Part shown: positions 1 to 10,243 of the stretch, in pieces
Layout of the letters: each line of letters starts with the position of its first letter
Numbering within the stretch: the first letter of the stretch is position 1
Assembly (NCBI RefSeq): GCF_014200435.1
Contig: NZ_JACHBR010000001.1
Coordinates: 3,627,501 to 3,691,500 of the forward strand
From: Sphaerisporangium krabiense
Lineage (GTDB): Bacteria > Actinomycetota > Actinomycetes > Streptosporangiales > Streptosporangiaceae
Direction: 5' to 3'
Length of the DNA: 64,000 nucleotides
Made by a program: the position numbers and the translations under genes
Notes under the pieces: model-generated
The model's database searches: none
Seen by the model: the letters and a program-made list of their open reading frames with translations, nothing else
Told to the model about the DNA's origin: nothing

Positions 1-1
1 C

Positions 2-136
2 GCGGTCGAGGCCTCCCGGCGGCTCGGCCTGGGCGACCTCGGCGGCCTGCGGGTGAGCCTTGCCCCCTACAGCTCGGCGGAGGACGTAGACCGCCTTCTG
101 GACGGGCTGTCGGACTATCTGACCGCGCACCGGTGA
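2..136 (+). CDS. 3' end of a class V aminotransferase-like protein (partial)
   Basis: Only the last 44 codons are in the window, read in frame from base 2 to a TGA at 134-136. The tail has an R-V-S-L-A-P-Y segment followed by an amphipathic EDVDRLLDGL helix. That is the typical C-terminal ending of class V PLP enzymes (cysteine desulfurase, isopenicillin-N epimerase and related types). It lies 61 bp upstream of the type II thioesterase on the same strand, so it probably belongs to the biosynthetic cluster. The PLP lysine lies outside the window, so the reaction cannot be assigned. Confidence 0.5.
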   Translation, partial: AVEASRRLGLGDLGGLRVSLAPYSSAEDVDRLLDGLSDYLTAHR

Positions 137-197
137 GCGCGGCCCGCCACCCGCGCGCCGCCATGTCACGAGCCTTTCTGACGAACGGAGCCCTTGC

Positions 198-950
198 ATG
201 ACCGCCCTGGACGACGTGTGGATCCGCCGTTACCACGCCGGGCCCGAGAACGGGCCGACCCTCGTGTGCTTCCCGCACGCCGGCGGATCGGCCAGCTACT
301 ACGTCCCGCTGTCCAACGCGCTGAGGTCCGGCGTCCAGGTGCTCGCGATCCAGTACCCGGGGCGGCAGGACCGCCACCACGAGCCTCCGCTGTCCACCGT
401 CGACGAACTCGCCGACCAGGCGTTCGCCGCGCTCGGGCCTCTGCTGGACCGCCCGGTCGCGCTGTTCGGCAACAGCATGGGCGCGCTGGTCGCCTTCGAG
501 GTGGCCGACCGCATGAAGCGGACGCTCGGCGCGGCCCCGGTGACGTTGTTCGCCTCCAGCCGCCGGGCGCCGTCGGCCTACCGGGAGGAGAGCGTCCACC
601 TGCGCGACGACGAGGGCCTCATCGAGGACCTCAAGCGGCTCAGCGGCACCGACGTCCGCATCCTCAACGACCCGGAACTGCTGGGAATGATCCTTCCGCC
701 GATGCGCAACGACTACAAGGCGGTCGAGACCTACCGGTGCCGGCCGGGCGCGAGGCTCGACTGTCCCGTGGTCGTCATGATCGGCGACGAGGACCCGACG
801 GTGGACGCGGACGAGGCCAAGGCGTGGAGCCATCACACGACCGGCCCGTTCGACCTGCACACGTTCTCCGGCGGGCACTTCTACCTCGCCCAGCACCAGC
901 AGGAGGTCGCCGGCCTCATCCGCCGGCGGCTGGCGCCCCAGCAGGGGTGA
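198..950 (+). CDS. type II thioesterase of the PKS/NRPS cluster
   Basis: This 250-residue alpha/beta hydrolase is of the GrsT/RifR type. Such enzymes remove stalled or mis-primed acyl groups from carrier-protein phosphopantetheine arms. The N-terminal FPHAGGSA oxyanion region, the nucleophile elbow G-N-S-M-G (Ser about 93; the family usually has GHSMG), a GDEDPTVD segment carrying the acid, and a C-terminal GGHFYL histidine are all present. The ATG at 198 is preceded by CGGAG with good spacing. It lies just after the aminotransferase-like gene and converges with the MMPL gene across a strong hairpin. It acts in the cytoplasm as a stand-alone editing enzyme; the main chain-release step of this cluster is not obvious, so a role in release is also possible. 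Confidence 0.88.
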   Translation: MTALDDVWIRRYHAGPENGPTLVCFPHAGGSASYYVPLSNALRSGVQVLAIQYPGRQDRHHEPPLSTVDELADQAFAALGPLLDRPVALFGNSMGALVAFEVADRMKRTLGAAPVTLFASSRRAPSAYREESVHLRDDEGLIEDLKRLSGTDVRILNDPELLGMILPPMRNDYKAVETYRCRPGARLDCPVVVMIGDEDPTVDADEAKAWSHHTTGPFDLHTFSGGHFYLAQHQQEVAGLIRRRLAPQQG

Positions 951-992
951 CCGCGAAGGACGCCCGCGGGAGCGGGCGGGCGTCCTTCGCGG
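951..992. terminator. bidirectional terminator between convergent thioesterase and MMPL genes
   Basis: This is a perfect 17-bp inverted repeat (951-967 and 976-992) with an 8-nt loop, placed between the thioesterase stop (950) and the MMPL stop (996). There is no T-run, as is common for actinobacterial hairpin terminators. Confidence 0.75.
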
Positions 993-995
993 GGC

Positions 996-3074
996 TCAGC
1001 GCTCGCCGGCGTCCGCGGGGATCGCGGGCCGCGCCCGCCCGGCCGCGGACGGCTCCCGGCCGGGCCACCAGAAACGGCTCCCGAGGATCAAGGCCAGCGC
1101 GGGCACCAGGACCGTCCGCACCAACAGGGTGTCGAGCAGCACCCCGATGCCGACGATCACGCCGATCTGCCCGGCGATGATCACGGGGATCACGCCGAGG
1201 ACGGCGAACACGGCGGCCAGCAGGATGCCGGCGCTGGTGATGACCCCGCCGGTGACCCGCAGCGCGTTCAGCATGCCCGCACGGGTGCCGAGGTGGGCCG
1301 CGTCCTCCTTGGCCCGGGTGACCAGGAAGATGTTGTAGTCCACCCCGAGGGCCACCATCAGCACGAACGCCACCAGCACGACACCAGGATCGAGCGCCGG
1401 GTAGTCCAGCACGTGCCGGAAGAGCAGGTTGCTCGCCCCCAGGCTCGCCAGGAACGAGACCCCCACCGTGACGACCAGCAGCACCGGCGCCAGGACGCCG
1501 CGCAGCAGGACGACCAGCACCAGGCCGACGAGCACCAGGATGATCGGCAGGATGAGGGCGGTGTCCCGCCCGTAGGCGTCGAGGATGTCCAGGCCGGCGA
1601 CGATCTCGCCGCCCACCTCCGCCTTCGCGTCCGGCAGGGCGGCGACCGCCGTGCGCAGGTCGCGGATGGCCCGGTCGGCGGCGTCGGTCCCGGGTTCGGG
1701 CTTCAGCACGACCGAGACGCGGGCGAGCGTCGCCGTCCGCTCGGCGACCTCCGCGCCCGCGACGTTCGGCACGGCCTCGGCCGCCTGGACGACGCGTTCC
1801 GCGGCGGCCGGAGCGGTGAGCACGGCGACGGGCTGGGTGGCGCCGGCGGGGAAGGCGCGGGCCAGGGCCTCGGCGCCGAGGACGGCCTCCGGCTTGTCGC
1901 GGAACTGCTCGCTCTGCGACAGGCCCACCTGAAGCCCGAGCGTGCCCGCCGCGAGGCCGGCGAGCAGGACGACGCTCGCCGCGGCGACCAGACGCGGGCG
2001 GCGTGCCACGGCGTCGCCCATGCGGCCCCAGACCCGGCCCACGGAGGCGACGCCGCCGACCCGCGGCACGAACGGCCAGAAGACCCCGCGCCCGCACAGC
2101 ACGATCGCGGCGGGCAGCACGAACAGCGCGGTGACCACGGCCAGGACGACGCCGATCGCGCAGGCGACGCCGAGGGCCCTGGTGCCTTCCGCGGTCGCGA
2201 GGAGCAGGCTCAGCAAGGCGACGAAGATGGTGCCGCCGCTCGCCAGGATGGCCGGGCCGGTCTGGCGCAGGGCGGTGCTCATCGCGGCGAACCGGTCCTG
2301 CTCGTGGAGCAGTTCCTCCCGGTAGCGGGCGATGAGGAGCAGCGCGTAGTCGGTCGCGGCGCCGAAGACCAGGACGCTGGTGATGGCGAAGGTCGCGCCG
2401 TCCGGCGTCAGCTCCAGCCGGGGCAGGACGTGCCTGACGACGTGCAGCGCGACCTGTTCGGTCACGGCGACCACGAGCAGAGGCACGGCCCACAGGATCG
2501 GGCTGCGATAGGTCACGAGCAGCAGGAGCGCGACCACGAGCAGCGTCGTCAGCAGCAGGGTGGTGTCGGCGCCGTCGAACATCTTGGACAGGTCCGTGGC
2601 GAACGCGGGCGCGCCGGTCACCTGCGCGCGGACGCCCGCGGGCAGCTTGCCCGCCAGCGCCGCCCGCAGCGCGACGACCCGCTCGGTGGTCTTGTCCTGG
2701 TCGGCGGCCGGCAGGGGCACGGCGACCAGGGCCACCGTGCCGTCCGGCGCGAACCGCGGGGCGGCCACCTGACCGCCGGCGGCGAACCGGCGCAGCGTGG
2801 GCAGGCGCCCGTCGAGGGCCGCGCGGTCCGCCGGGGTGAGGGCGGCGCCGTCGGCGCGGCTCACCACGACGATCGCCGGTCGCACCCGCGCGGAGGGCAG
2901 CTCGCGGAGCAGCCGCTCGGCGCGCACCGACGAGTACGAGTCGGGCAGGTGGGCCACGCCCACCTGGAAGGGATCGGGTTCCGGTGGTTCGACCATCAGC
3001 ACCGCGGTCGCCGCCACGATGGTGAGGAGCAGGGTGAACCAGGTGCGCCGGCGCGTGAGAGCGCGAAAGGCCAT
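996..3074 (-). CDS. MMPL/RND-family transporter
   Basis: This 692-residue membrane protein has the twofold RND layout: an N-terminal membrane segment, an extracytoplasmic loop domain of about 140 residues, a cluster of about six hydrophobic segments, then the same again. Each half carries the acidic motif of MmpL proton relays: GAATDY near residue 241 with a following R-Y-R-E-E, and GVDYN near residue 578. MmpL proteins export lipids or lipid-like secondary metabolites. The ATG at 3074 is 14 nt after the Rieske stop, so the two are co-transcribed away from the PKS genes. The likely job is export of, or self-resistance to, the cluster product. An upstream in-frame extension to 3833 was rejected because it runs through the Rieske gene. 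Confidence 0.85.
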   Translation of the reverse strand: MAFRALTRRRTWFTLLLTIVAATAVLMVEPPEPDPFQVGVAHLPDSYSSVRAERLLRELPSARVRPAIVVVSRADGAALTPADRAALDGRLPTLRRFAAGGQVAAPRFAPDGTVALVAVPLPAADQDKTTERVVALRAALAGKLPAGVRAQVTGAPAFATDLSKMFDGADTTLLLTTLLVVALLLLVTYRSPILWAVPLLVVAVTEQVALHVVRHVLPRLELTPDGATFAITSVLVFGAATDYALLLIARYREELLHEQDRFAAMSTALRQTGPAILASGGTIFVALLSLLLATAEGTRALGVACAIGVVLAVVTALFVLPAAIVLCGRGVFWPFVPRVGGVASVGRVWGRMGDAVARRPRLVAAASVVLLAGLAAGTLGLQVGLSQSEQFRDKPEAVLGAEALARAFPAGATQPVAVLTAPAAAERVVQAAEAVPNVAGAEVAERTATLARVSVVLKPEPGTDAADRAIRDLRTAVAALPDAKAEVGGEIVAGLDILDAYGRDTALILPIILVLVGLVLVVLLRGVLAPVLLVVTVGVSFLASLGASNLLFRHVLDYPALDPGVVLVAFVLMVALGVDYNIFLVTRAKEDAAHLGTRAGMLNALRVTGGVITSAGILLAAVFAVLGVIPVIIAGQIGVIVGIGVLLDTLLVRTVLVPALALILGSRFWWPGREPSAAGRARPAIPADAGER

Positions 3075-3088
3075 GATGTCCGCGCGCC

Positions 3089-4264
3089 TCAACCCTTGTG
3101 CGGGGTGAGGTCCCGCTCGGGTTCGAGCCCCAGGCCGTCGCCGCCGGCGAGCATGTCCTCGCAGACCCGGTGGAAGTGGGTGAGGAGGCACTCGCGCTCG
3201 TTGAAGATGTTCTGCCGGTAGGCGGAGGAGCGGGCGACGGCGGCCACGTCGACCCATTCCATGACGTCCTGCTCGATGACGCCCTTGAAGATCGTCCAGA
3301 ACAGGTCGGCGGTCTCGCGGTACCCGGTGTCCTCGGTGACGTACTGCAGCTCCCACGCCTCGAAGCGGGTCTTGTCGACGCCGAGCGGGACCGCGCGGAA
3401 CAGCTGCGTGTGCAGCCGGTGGCTGTTGAACACCGCGGTGGGGAACAGGGAGTAGTTGCAGATCGCCAGCGCCGTGTGGTCCAGGCTGCTGCGCAGCTCC
3501 TCCAGCACGCCCATGAAGGGGACGACCATCATGGCGTTGCGCCCGAAGACGTCCATCGTCGACTCGCGGCCGTCCTTGACGTCCTTGGGCGGGAGGTTGT
3601 GCAGGGCCTGGGCGTGGTAGTACTCGCTGAAGGCGTCGATGGTGACCTTCCAGTTGACGTCCACCTCCCATTCGAGCTTCTCGACCAGCCGCATGTCCTC
3701 CATCCGGTAGGCGCCGAGGTCGGCGGCGATCTCGGGGCCGATCCAGTCGAGCAGGGGCCCGGCCACACCCGGGCCGGCCAGCACCGCCCACACCCAGCCG
3801 CCCCACTCGTCGACGTCCACGGCGGGGGCGCACAGACCGGCCAGGGAGCCGGGGTCGAAGTCATGACGGTCCGGGACGCCGACCACCTTTCCTTCGCGGT
3901 CGTAGGCCCAGTTGTGCCAGCGGCAGGTGAAGCGGCGCGCTCCCGTGCCGCTCCGCGAGACGATGCGCGCCCCCCGGTGCTGACACACGTTGTGGAAGCC
4001 GGACAGGCCGCCGTCGTCGCGCCGCGTGATGACGATGCTCTCCCCGTGCCCCTGCCAGACGTGGTGGTCACCGGGTTCGGGGATCTGGTCGGAGCGGCAG
4101 ATGATCTGCCAGCTGCGGTTGAGCACCTGGATGCGCTCGAGCTCGTACCGCCGCGGGTCGCGGTAGACGTCGGCGTCGAGAGTCGAGGGCCCGATCGGCG
4201 GCACGTTGGGTATGCCGGGACCGAATCGGACCGGCAGATCGCCACGAGTGGGGTTGAAGACCAC
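3089..4264 (-). CDS. Rieske non-heme iron oxygenase (aromatic-ring-hydroxylating alpha subunit type)
   Basis: This 391-residue protein has an N-terminal Rieske [2Fe-2S] domain with C-Q-H (Cys about 94) and, about 20 residues later, C-R-W-H. The catalytic domain carries the mononuclear iron site in DAFSEYYHAQALH (two histidines), with a likely carboxylate in the EQD segment near the C-terminus. The usual role is NAD(P)H-dependent hydroxylation or another oxidation, with electrons from separate reductase and ferredoxin proteins, none of which is in the window. The GTG at 4264 has a perfect AGGAGG (4271-4276) 6 nt upstream. It shares an operon with the MMPL gene and diverges from the PKS, so it is probably a tailoring oxygenase for the PKS-NRPS product. 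Confidence 0.88.
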   Translation of the reverse strand: MVFNPTRGDLPVRFGPGIPNVPPIGPSTLDADVYRDPRRYELERIQVLNRSWQIICRSDQIPEPGDHHVWQGHGESIVITRRDDGGLSGFHNVCQHRGARIVSRSGTGARRFTCRWHNWAYDREGKVVGVPDRHDFDPGSLAGLCAPAVDVDEWGGWVWAVLAGPGVAGPLLDWIGPEIAADLGAYRMEDMRLVEKLEWEVDVNWKVTIDAFSEYYHAQALHNLPPKDVKDGRESTMDVFGRNAMMVVPFMGVLEELRSSLDHTALAICNYSLFPTAVFNSHRLHTQLFRAVPLGVDKTRFEAWELQYVTEDTGYRETADLFWTIFKGVIEQDVMEWVDVAAVARSSAYRQNIFNERECLLTHFHRVCEDMLAGGDGLGLEPERDLTPHKG

Positions 4265-4680
4265 GGTCGACCTCCTGCGGATCGGCGCAACGCGAATGTC
4301 AGGTCATTGTCTGGCGTGCGGAAAAGCGATTAAGGGAGGGCGGCGCCACCGGCGGAGAAACTTCTGTTCCCGCGCGGGTCGGTGCCACGGCGCGGCCCTT
4401 CGCACCGTACCACCGAACGCCTACCGAATAACATGCGGAATTCCGCCGCCTTTTCTGCCTTGACCGCTTTCCCGTTGACCGCTTCCGGTGTTTTCGCCGC
4501 CGGTTCTGCCTGGACCGCGCACGGCCCGCCGCCCATCATTCCGTGCGGGGCGAGGCGTTCACCGCGCCCCGGCCGTGTGCGTCCGTGCCCGTGCGCGGCC
4601 GAGCTCACCTGCAACGACACCGTGCGCGATCGAGGGAAGAGGAGCTGGGTGAGACGCGACCAGGACCGGAAACGCCTCCC
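4265..4680. promoter_or_regulatory. divergent control region between the Rieske operon and the PKS operon
   Basis: These 416 bp carry no convincing gene and are less GC-rich than the flanks. The region should hold the promoters of both operons. The clearest structure is two direct copies of TTGACCGCTT at 4460-4469 and 4475-4484, offset by 15 bp. TTGACC resembles a -35 element, but no good -10 lies at the right distance, so a regulator site is equally possible. Confidence 0.5.
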
Positions 4681-7600
4681 GTGAGCACCGAGGAGAAGCT
4701 CCGTGACTATCTGAAGCGGGTCACCGCGGAACTGCTGGACACCCGGGAACGGCTGGCGGTCGCGGAAAGCGGCGGCCCGTCCGTCGCGATCGTGGGAATG
4801 GCCTGCAGATTTCCCGGCGGCGTATCGTCTCCCGAGGATTACTGGCGCCTGATGCTCCAAGAGGAGATCGGCGTGACCGGCATTCCTGAGGACCGGAACT
4901 GGGACCTCGGAAATGTTCGGGATCAGCCCGTGTCCCCGCGCGGCGGATTTCTCCGCGACGCCGCGGGATTCGACGCCGGCTTCTTCGAGATCTCGCCGCG
5001 GGAAGCGGTCGCGATGGACCCCCAGCACCGGCTGCTGCTGGAGATCGCCTGGGAGACCCTCGAACGGGCCGGCATCCCTCCGGACTCCCTGCGGGGCACC
5101 CCCACGGGCGTGTACGTCGGCATGATCGGCGGTGACTACTCCACCCTGCTGAACGCCTCGCCCGAGGGCGTCGCCGGCTTCGGCGGCTACTACCTCAACG
5201 GCAACAGCGGCGCCATCGCGTCGGGGCGGATCGCCTACGCGCTCGGCCTGAACGGGCCCGCGGTCACCATCGACACGGCCTGCTCGTCGTCCCTGGTCGC
5301 CCTGCACCACGCCTGCGAGGCCCTGCGCCGGGGGGACTGCACCACCGCCCTGGTCGGCGGGGTCGCGGTCATGGCGACGCCGACCCTGCTGATGGAGTTC
5401 ACCCGCCAGGGCGGGCTGGCTCCGGACGGGCTGTGCAAGCCGTTCGCGGCCGCGGCGGACGGGACGTCCTTCTCCGAAGGCGTCGCCATGCTCGTCCTGC
5501 AGTCGCTGCCGGAGGCGCGCCGCGCCGGCCGGGAGGTGCTGGCGGTCGTGCGCGGCTCCGCGCTCAACCAGGACGGCGCGTCCAACGGCCTGACGGCTCC
5601 CAGCGGCGCCGCGCAGCGGCAGGTGATCCTCAAGGCGCTGGCCGGCGCCGGCCTCACGCCCGAGGACGTCGACGCCGTCGAGGCCCACGGCACCGGCACG
5701 ACCCTCGGCGACCCGATCGAAGGCGAGGCGCTGCTGGCGACCTACGGCGCCCGGCGCGCTCCGGGGCGCCCGCTGCTGCTCGGCTCGGTGAAGTCCAACA
5801 TCGGCCACACGCAGGCCGCCGCCGGCCTGGCCGGCGTCATCAAGATGGTGCTGGCCATGCGCCACGGCGTGCTGCCCGCCAGCCTGGGCGTCGACGAGCC
5901 CACCCCGCATGTCGACTGGTCGGCGGGCGAGGTGCGGCTGCTCACCGAGACGACGCCATGGCCGGTGACCGGGCGGCCCCGCAGGGCCGGCGTCTCGTCC
6001 TTCAGCTTCAGCGGCACCAACGCCCACGTCCTGGTCGAGCAGGCGCCCGCCGAGGAAGCCGCGGACGCCGGAACGGCCGCGGCGATGCCGGTCGTGCCGT
6101 GGACGCTGTCGGCGAAGTCCGAGGCGGCCCTGCGGGCTCAGGCCGCGCGGCTGCTCGACCACCTGGACGCCGAGCCGCGGGTCTCCCACGTCGACATCGG
6201 CTATTCCCTGGCCGTCACCCGCGCCACGCTCCGGCACCGCGCCGTCGTCGTCGGCGCCGATCCGCGGGCGCTGCGCGCCGGGCTCGCGGGCCTGGCGGCG
6301 GGCGAGCCGCCGGACGACGTCGTCCGGGGCGTCGCCCCCGGCACGGCGCACCCCGGCGCGGTGTTCGTGTTCCCTGGCCAGGGCGCCCAGTGGACCGGCA
6401 TGGCCGCGCCGCTGATCGCGTCCTCGCCGGTGTTCGCCGCCAAGGCGCGGGAGTGCGCGGAGGCGTTCGGGCCCTACCTGGACTGGTCGCCGCTGGACGT
6501 CCTGCGAGGCGTGCCGGGCGCCAGGAGCCTGGACGACGTGGACGTCGTCCAGGTCGCGCTGTTCACGACGATGGTCTCGCTCGCCGAGCTGTGGCGGTCC
6601 TGCGGTGTCCGGCCGGTCGCCGTGGTCGGGCACAGCCAGGGGGAGATCGCCGCGGCCTGCGTCGCGGGGGCGCTGTCCCTGCCCGACGCGGCGCGGGTGG
6701 TGGCCTCGCGGGGCAGGCTGATCAAGGAGGCGCTGGCGGGCCGCGGCGGCATGGCGTCGGTGGCGCTGCCGCCCGCCGAGGTGGAGAGCCTGCTCGCCCC
6801 GTGGGCGGACCGGCTGTCGGTCGCGGCCGTCAACGCCCCGTCCTCGACCGTGGTGGCCGGCGACCCCGGCGCGCTGGAGGAGATGCTGGCGCGGTGCGAG
6901 GCGAGCGGCGCCCGTGCCCGGCGGATCGCCGTCGACTACGCCTCCCACTCGGCGCACGTCGACGCCGTCAGGGAAGAGCTGCTGGACCTGCTCGCGCCGG
7001 TCACACCAGGTGAGTGCGCGGTGCCGTTCTACTCGACGGTCACCGGAGGCCCGATCGACGGCCACGCGCTGACGGCGGGCTACTGGTTCGAGAACCTGCG
7101 CCGCCCGGTCGACTTCCTCGGCGCGGCCGAGTCGCTGCTGGCCGACGGGCACAGGCTCTTCGTCGAGTGCGGCCCCCACCCGGCGCTCACCGCGGGACTG
7201 GAACAGATCGCCCACGACCGGGACGCCGAGGTGGTCGCAGCCGGAACGCTGCGGCGCGACGACGGCGGCCTCGACCGCTTCCTCACCTCGCTGGCAGAGG
7301 TGCACACCGGAGGCGGGCAGGTGGACTGGGCGGCCGTCTTCGCCGGCGGCGGGGCACGGCGCGTCCCGCTGCCCACCTACCCCTTCCAGCGCGGGCGGTT
7401 CTGGCTCGACGCCCCGGCCTCCGGGGCCGGGGACGTGCGCGCCGCGGGCCTCGCGCCCGCCGGCCATCCCCTGCTGGGCGCCGCGGTCGAGCTGGCGGGC
7501 GGCGACGAGGCCGTCTTCACCGGCCGGATCTCGCTGCCCGAGCACCCATGGATCGCCGGCCACGCCGCGATGGGCACGGTGCTCCTGCCGGGAACGGCGT

Positions 7601-10233
7601 CGGTGGAGCTGGCGGCGCACATGGCGGCGCGCTACGGGCTCGGCGGCGTCGAGGAACTGACCTCGCACGCCCCGCTCGCCGTTCCCGACGACGGCGAGCT
7701 GACGCTGCAGCTCACCGTGGGCGGCGCGGACGAGGCCGGACGCCGGTCCTTCACGCTGCACTCGCGCCTGGCGGGCGAACCGTGGACCCTCAACGCCGAG
7801 GCCACCCTCCAGGCCGAGGTCCCCGGCGCGGCCGCGTGGGAGGAGGCCGGCGGGAGCCGGCCGCCGGCCGGCGCCGCCGCCGTCGACATCGCCGGGGTCT
7901 ACGACCGGCTGGCCGCGGCCGGCTACCACTACGGCGACGCCTTCCAAGGGCTGCGCGGAGTCTGGCGGCACGGTGACGAGCTGTTCGCCGAGGTGGCCCT
8001 GCCCGAGGGGGTCGACCCTGCGGGCTACGGCCTGCACCCGGCCCTGTTCGACGCCGCGCTGCACGCCGTCCTGGCCGACCGCGACGCCACGGGGCCGGCG
8101 GAGCGGCTGTACCTGCCGTTCGCGTGGCGCGGCGTCGCCGTGCGGCCCACCGGAAGCACGGCGCTGCGGGTCCGGATCACCCGCCGCGGCGACGACGAGG
8201 TCGCGCTGCTCGCCACCGACCTGGACGGCACGCCCGTCGTGTCCGTGGAGTCGCTGGCCCTGCGGGCCGTCACCGCCGGCCGGCTGCGGGCCGCGGGCGG
8301 CCGCCATCGCGACGCGCTGTTCCAGCTCGACTGGCCGGTGCTCCCCCCGCCGCCGGGCGAGCCGGTGCCGCCGGAGCGGTGTGCCGTCCTCGGCGATCGA
8401 CCGGCCGGCCCGGCCCGGCACCGGTACGCCGGCCTGGCCGCGCTGACCGCCGCGCTGGACGACGGCGTCCGGCCGCCGGAGCTGGTGTTCGCGCCCGTGG
8501 CGGCGGACCCGGCCGACGACGTCGCCGCCACGGTCCGCGCCACCCTCGCCGGCACGCTCGCCCTGGTGCGGAGCTGGCTCGGCGAGGCCCGCCTCGGCTC
8601 CGCCAGGCTGGTGATCCTCACCCGGGGAGCGGTGTCCGTGGAGGGGGACGGCCCGCCGGATCTCGCCGGCGCGTCCGTCTGGGGTCTGGTCCGGTCGGCC
8701 CAGATGGAACACCCGGGCCGGTTCGCGCTGGTCGACACCGACGGCGCCCCGGCGTCCTCCGGTGCGCTGCCCGCCGCCTTGGCCGCCGGCGAACCCCAGC
8801 TCGTCATCCGGGAGGGCACGGTACGGGCGGCCAGGCTCGCCAGGGTCCCGGAACCGGGCGCCGCGCCGCCCATGGCCCCGGGAACCGTGTTGATCACCGG
8901 CGGGCTGGGCACCGTGGGCGGCGCGGTGGCGCGCCACCTGGTCGCGGAACGGGGGTGCGCGAGCCTGCTCCTCCTCGGCCGCCGGGGCATGGACACGCCC
9001 GGCGCCGACCGGCTCGTCGAGGAGCTGATCGCGCTCGGGGCACGCGTCAGGGTCGCCGCCTGCGACGCGGCCGACCGCGACGCGCTCGCGGCGGTACTGG
9101 CCGACGACCCGCCGGCGGCCGTGATCCACGCCGCCGGCGTGATCGACGACGGGGTCGTCACCGCGCTGTCCCCGGAGCGGCTGGACCGGGTGCTGCGGTC
9201 CAAGGTCGACGCGGCGGTGAACCTCCACGAGCTGACCCGCGACCATGATCTGTCCGAGTTCGTGCTGTTCTCCTCGTTGAGCGGGGTGCTCGGCCGGGCG
9301 GGTCAGGCGAACTACGCGGCGGCCAACGCGTTCCTGGACGCGTTCGCCGCGCATCGGCGCGGCCTGGGCCTGCCCGGCCTGTCGCTGGCCTGGGGGCACT
9401 GGGCGCGGGAGAGCGAGCTGACCGGCGGTCTCGGCGCGGCGGACCTGCGCAGGCTGGCCGCCGCCGGCGTGGCGCCCATGCCGGAGCGGGAGGCGCTCGC
9501 GCTGTTCGACGCCGCGCGCGGCGGCCAGGACGCCGCCCTGGTGACGGCCCGCCTCGACATGGCCGCGCTGCGCGCGGTGGCGGCGGACCTGCCGCCGGTG
9601 CTCCGTTCCCTGGTGCGGACCCCCCAGGGGATCGGCCGGGACCCGGAGCGTGCGACCGACGCCGCCGGCGTGGCGCCGTGGCGACGCGAGCTGGCCGGGC
9701 TCTCGTCCGCCGAGCGGGAGGCCCGGCTGGTGGAGCTGGTGCGGTCGAGGGTCGCGGCGGTGCTCGGCCACCCCGACCCGGGCGGCGACGCCGTCGATCC
9801 CGGCCTGCCGTTCAAGGAGCTCGGATTCGACTCGCTGACCGCCGTCGAGCTGCGTAACCGGCTGGGCACGGCCACCGGGCTCAGGCTGCCCGCGACCCTC
9901 GTCTTCGACCACCCGACACCGGCCGCGCTCGCCTCGTTCCTGCGCGCGGAGCTGACGGACGACGAGGCGGAGAGCGGGGAGGCGGACCCGGTGCGCGCGG
10001 CCGTCGAACGTCTGGCCGCGGTTGTGTCCGGGCGTCCCCTCGACGACGTCACCCGGGAGCGGCTGCTCGACCGGCTGACGAGCCTGACGCGGGAATGGGA
10101 CGAGCCGCGCGAGGAGCCCGCCGTCGAGGTCGGGTCCGCGGGCGCGGACGAGCTCTTCGGCCTCCTGGACGAACAATTCGCGGCATCCGAGGCGGGCGGG
10201 CACCCGCACCTGTGGCCCAACGACCGAACGTGA
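4681..10233 (+). CDS. type I modular polyketide synthase, KS-AT-DH-KR-ACP
   Basis: This 1850-residue single extension module starts with a coiled-coil docking segment ([17 protein letters not shown]). KS: DTACSSS (Cys about 201), EAHGTGT and KSNIGHT, so it is catalytically complete and not a KSQ loader. AT: G-H-S-Q-G (Ser about 652), VDVVQ and Y-A-S-H, all methylmalonyl-CoA signatures. [12 protein letters not shown] (His about 961) and an [10 protein letters not shown] aspartate (about 1124), so intact. No ER is present. [13 protein letters not shown] in place of LDD, and catalytic S-Y-N with Tyr about 1545; the IDD points to a B-type KR. ACP: GFDSL (Ser about 1718), then a C-terminal docking domain. 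Predicted output is an alpha-methyl, alpha,beta-unsaturated acyl unit. GTG 4681 is chosen because the docking domain starts there; upstream in-frame codons code nothing recognisable. Confidence 0.93.
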   Translation: MSTEEKLRDYLKRVTAELLDTRERLAVAESGGPSVAIVGMACRFPGGVSSPEDYWRLMLQEEIGVTGIPEDRNWDLGNVRDQPVSPRGGFLRDAAGFDAGFFEISPREAVAMDPQHRLLLEIAWETLERAGIPPDSLRGTPTGVYVGMIGGDYSTLLNASPEGVAGFGGYYLNGNSGAIASGRIAYALGLNGPAVTIDTACSSSLVALHHACEALRRGDCTTALVGGVAVMATPTLLMEFTRQGGLAPDGLCKPFAAAADGTSFSEGVAMLVLQSLPEARRAGREVLAVVRGSALNQDGASNGLTAPSGAAQRQVILKALAGAGLTPEDVDAVEAHGTGTTLGDPIEGEALLATYGARRAPGRPLLLGSVKSNIGHTQAAAGLAGVIKMVLAMRHGVLPASLGVDEPTPHVDWSAGEVRLLTETTPWPVTGRPRRAGVSSFSFSGTNAHVLVEQAPAEEAADAGTAAAMPVVPWTLSAKSEAALRAQAARLLDHLDAEPRVSHVDIGYSLAVTRATLRHRAVVVGADPRALRAGLAGLAAGEPPDDVVRGVAPGTAHPGAVFVFPGQGAQWTGMAAPLIASSPVFAAKARECAEAFGPYLDWSPLDVLRGVPGARSLDDVDVVQVALFTTMVSLAELWRSCGVRPVAVVGHSQGEIAAACVAGALSLPDAARVVASRGRLIKEALAGRGGMASVALPPAEVESLLAPWADRLSVAAVNAPSSTVVAGDPGALEEMLARCEASGARARRIAVDYASHSAHVDAVREELLDLLAPVTPGECAVPFYSTVTGGPIDGHALTAGYWFENLRRPVDFLGAAESLLADGHRLFVECGPHPALTAGLEQIAHDRDAEVVAAGTLRRDDGGLDRFLTSLAEVHTGGGQVDWAAVFAGGGARRVPLPTYPFQRGRFWLDAPASGAGDVRAAGLAPAGHPLLGAAVELAGGDEAVFTGRISLPEHPWIAGHAAMGTVLLPGTASVELAAHMAARYGLGGVEELTSHAPLAVPDDGELTLQLTVGGADEAGRRSFTLHSRLAGEPWTLNAEATLQAEVPGAAAWEEAGGSRPPAGAAAVDIAGVYDRLAAAGYHYGDAFQGLRGVWRHGDELFAEVALPEGVDPAGYGLHPALFDAALHAVLADRDATGPAERLYLPFAWRGVAVRPTGSTALRVRITRRGDDEVALLATDLDGTPVVSVESLALRAVTAGRLRAAGGRHRDALFQLDWPVLPPPPGEPVPPERCAVLGDRPAGPARHRYAGLAALTAALDDGVRPPELVFAPVAADPADDVAATVRATLAGTLALVRSWLGEARLGSARLVILTRGAVSVEGDGPPDLAGASVWGLVRSAQMEHPGRFALVDTDGAPASSGALPAALAAGEPQLVIREGTVRAARLARVPEPGAAPPMAPGTVLITGGLGTVGGAVARHLVAERGCASLLLLGRRGMDTPGADRLVEELIALGARVRVAACDAADRDALAAVLADDPPAAVIHAAGVIDDGVVTALSPERLDRVLRSKVDAAVNLHELTRDHDLSEFVLFSSLSGVLGRAGQANYAAANAFLDAFAAHRRGLGLPGLSLAWGHWARESELTGGLGAADLRRLAAAGVAPMPEREALALFDAARGGQDAALVTARLDMAALRAVAADLPPVLRSLVRTPQGIGRDPERATDAAGVAPWRRELAGLSSAEREARLVELVRSRVAAVLGHPDPGGDAVDPGLPFKELGFDSLTAVELRNRLGTATGLRLPATLVFDHPTPAALASFLRAELTDDEAESGEADPVRAAVERLAAVVSGRPLDDVTRERLLDRLTSLTREWDEPREEPAVEVGSAGADELFGLLDEQFAASEAGGHPHLWPNDRT

Positions 10234-10243
10234 GGTGCTAGCT

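Noticed and set aside
3075-3833. An N-terminal extension of the MMPL transporter in frame to 3833
   Set aside because: It runs antisense-free but through the Rieske gene in another frame, has an Arg/Gly-rich shadow composition, and the transporter's first membrane helix begins at the ATG at 3074.
4330-10209. A 1959-residue open frame on the minus strand opposite the PKS
   Set aside because: It is a high-GC shadow frame: the product is Arg/Gly/Gln-rich with no domain, while the plus strand encodes an intact PKS module.
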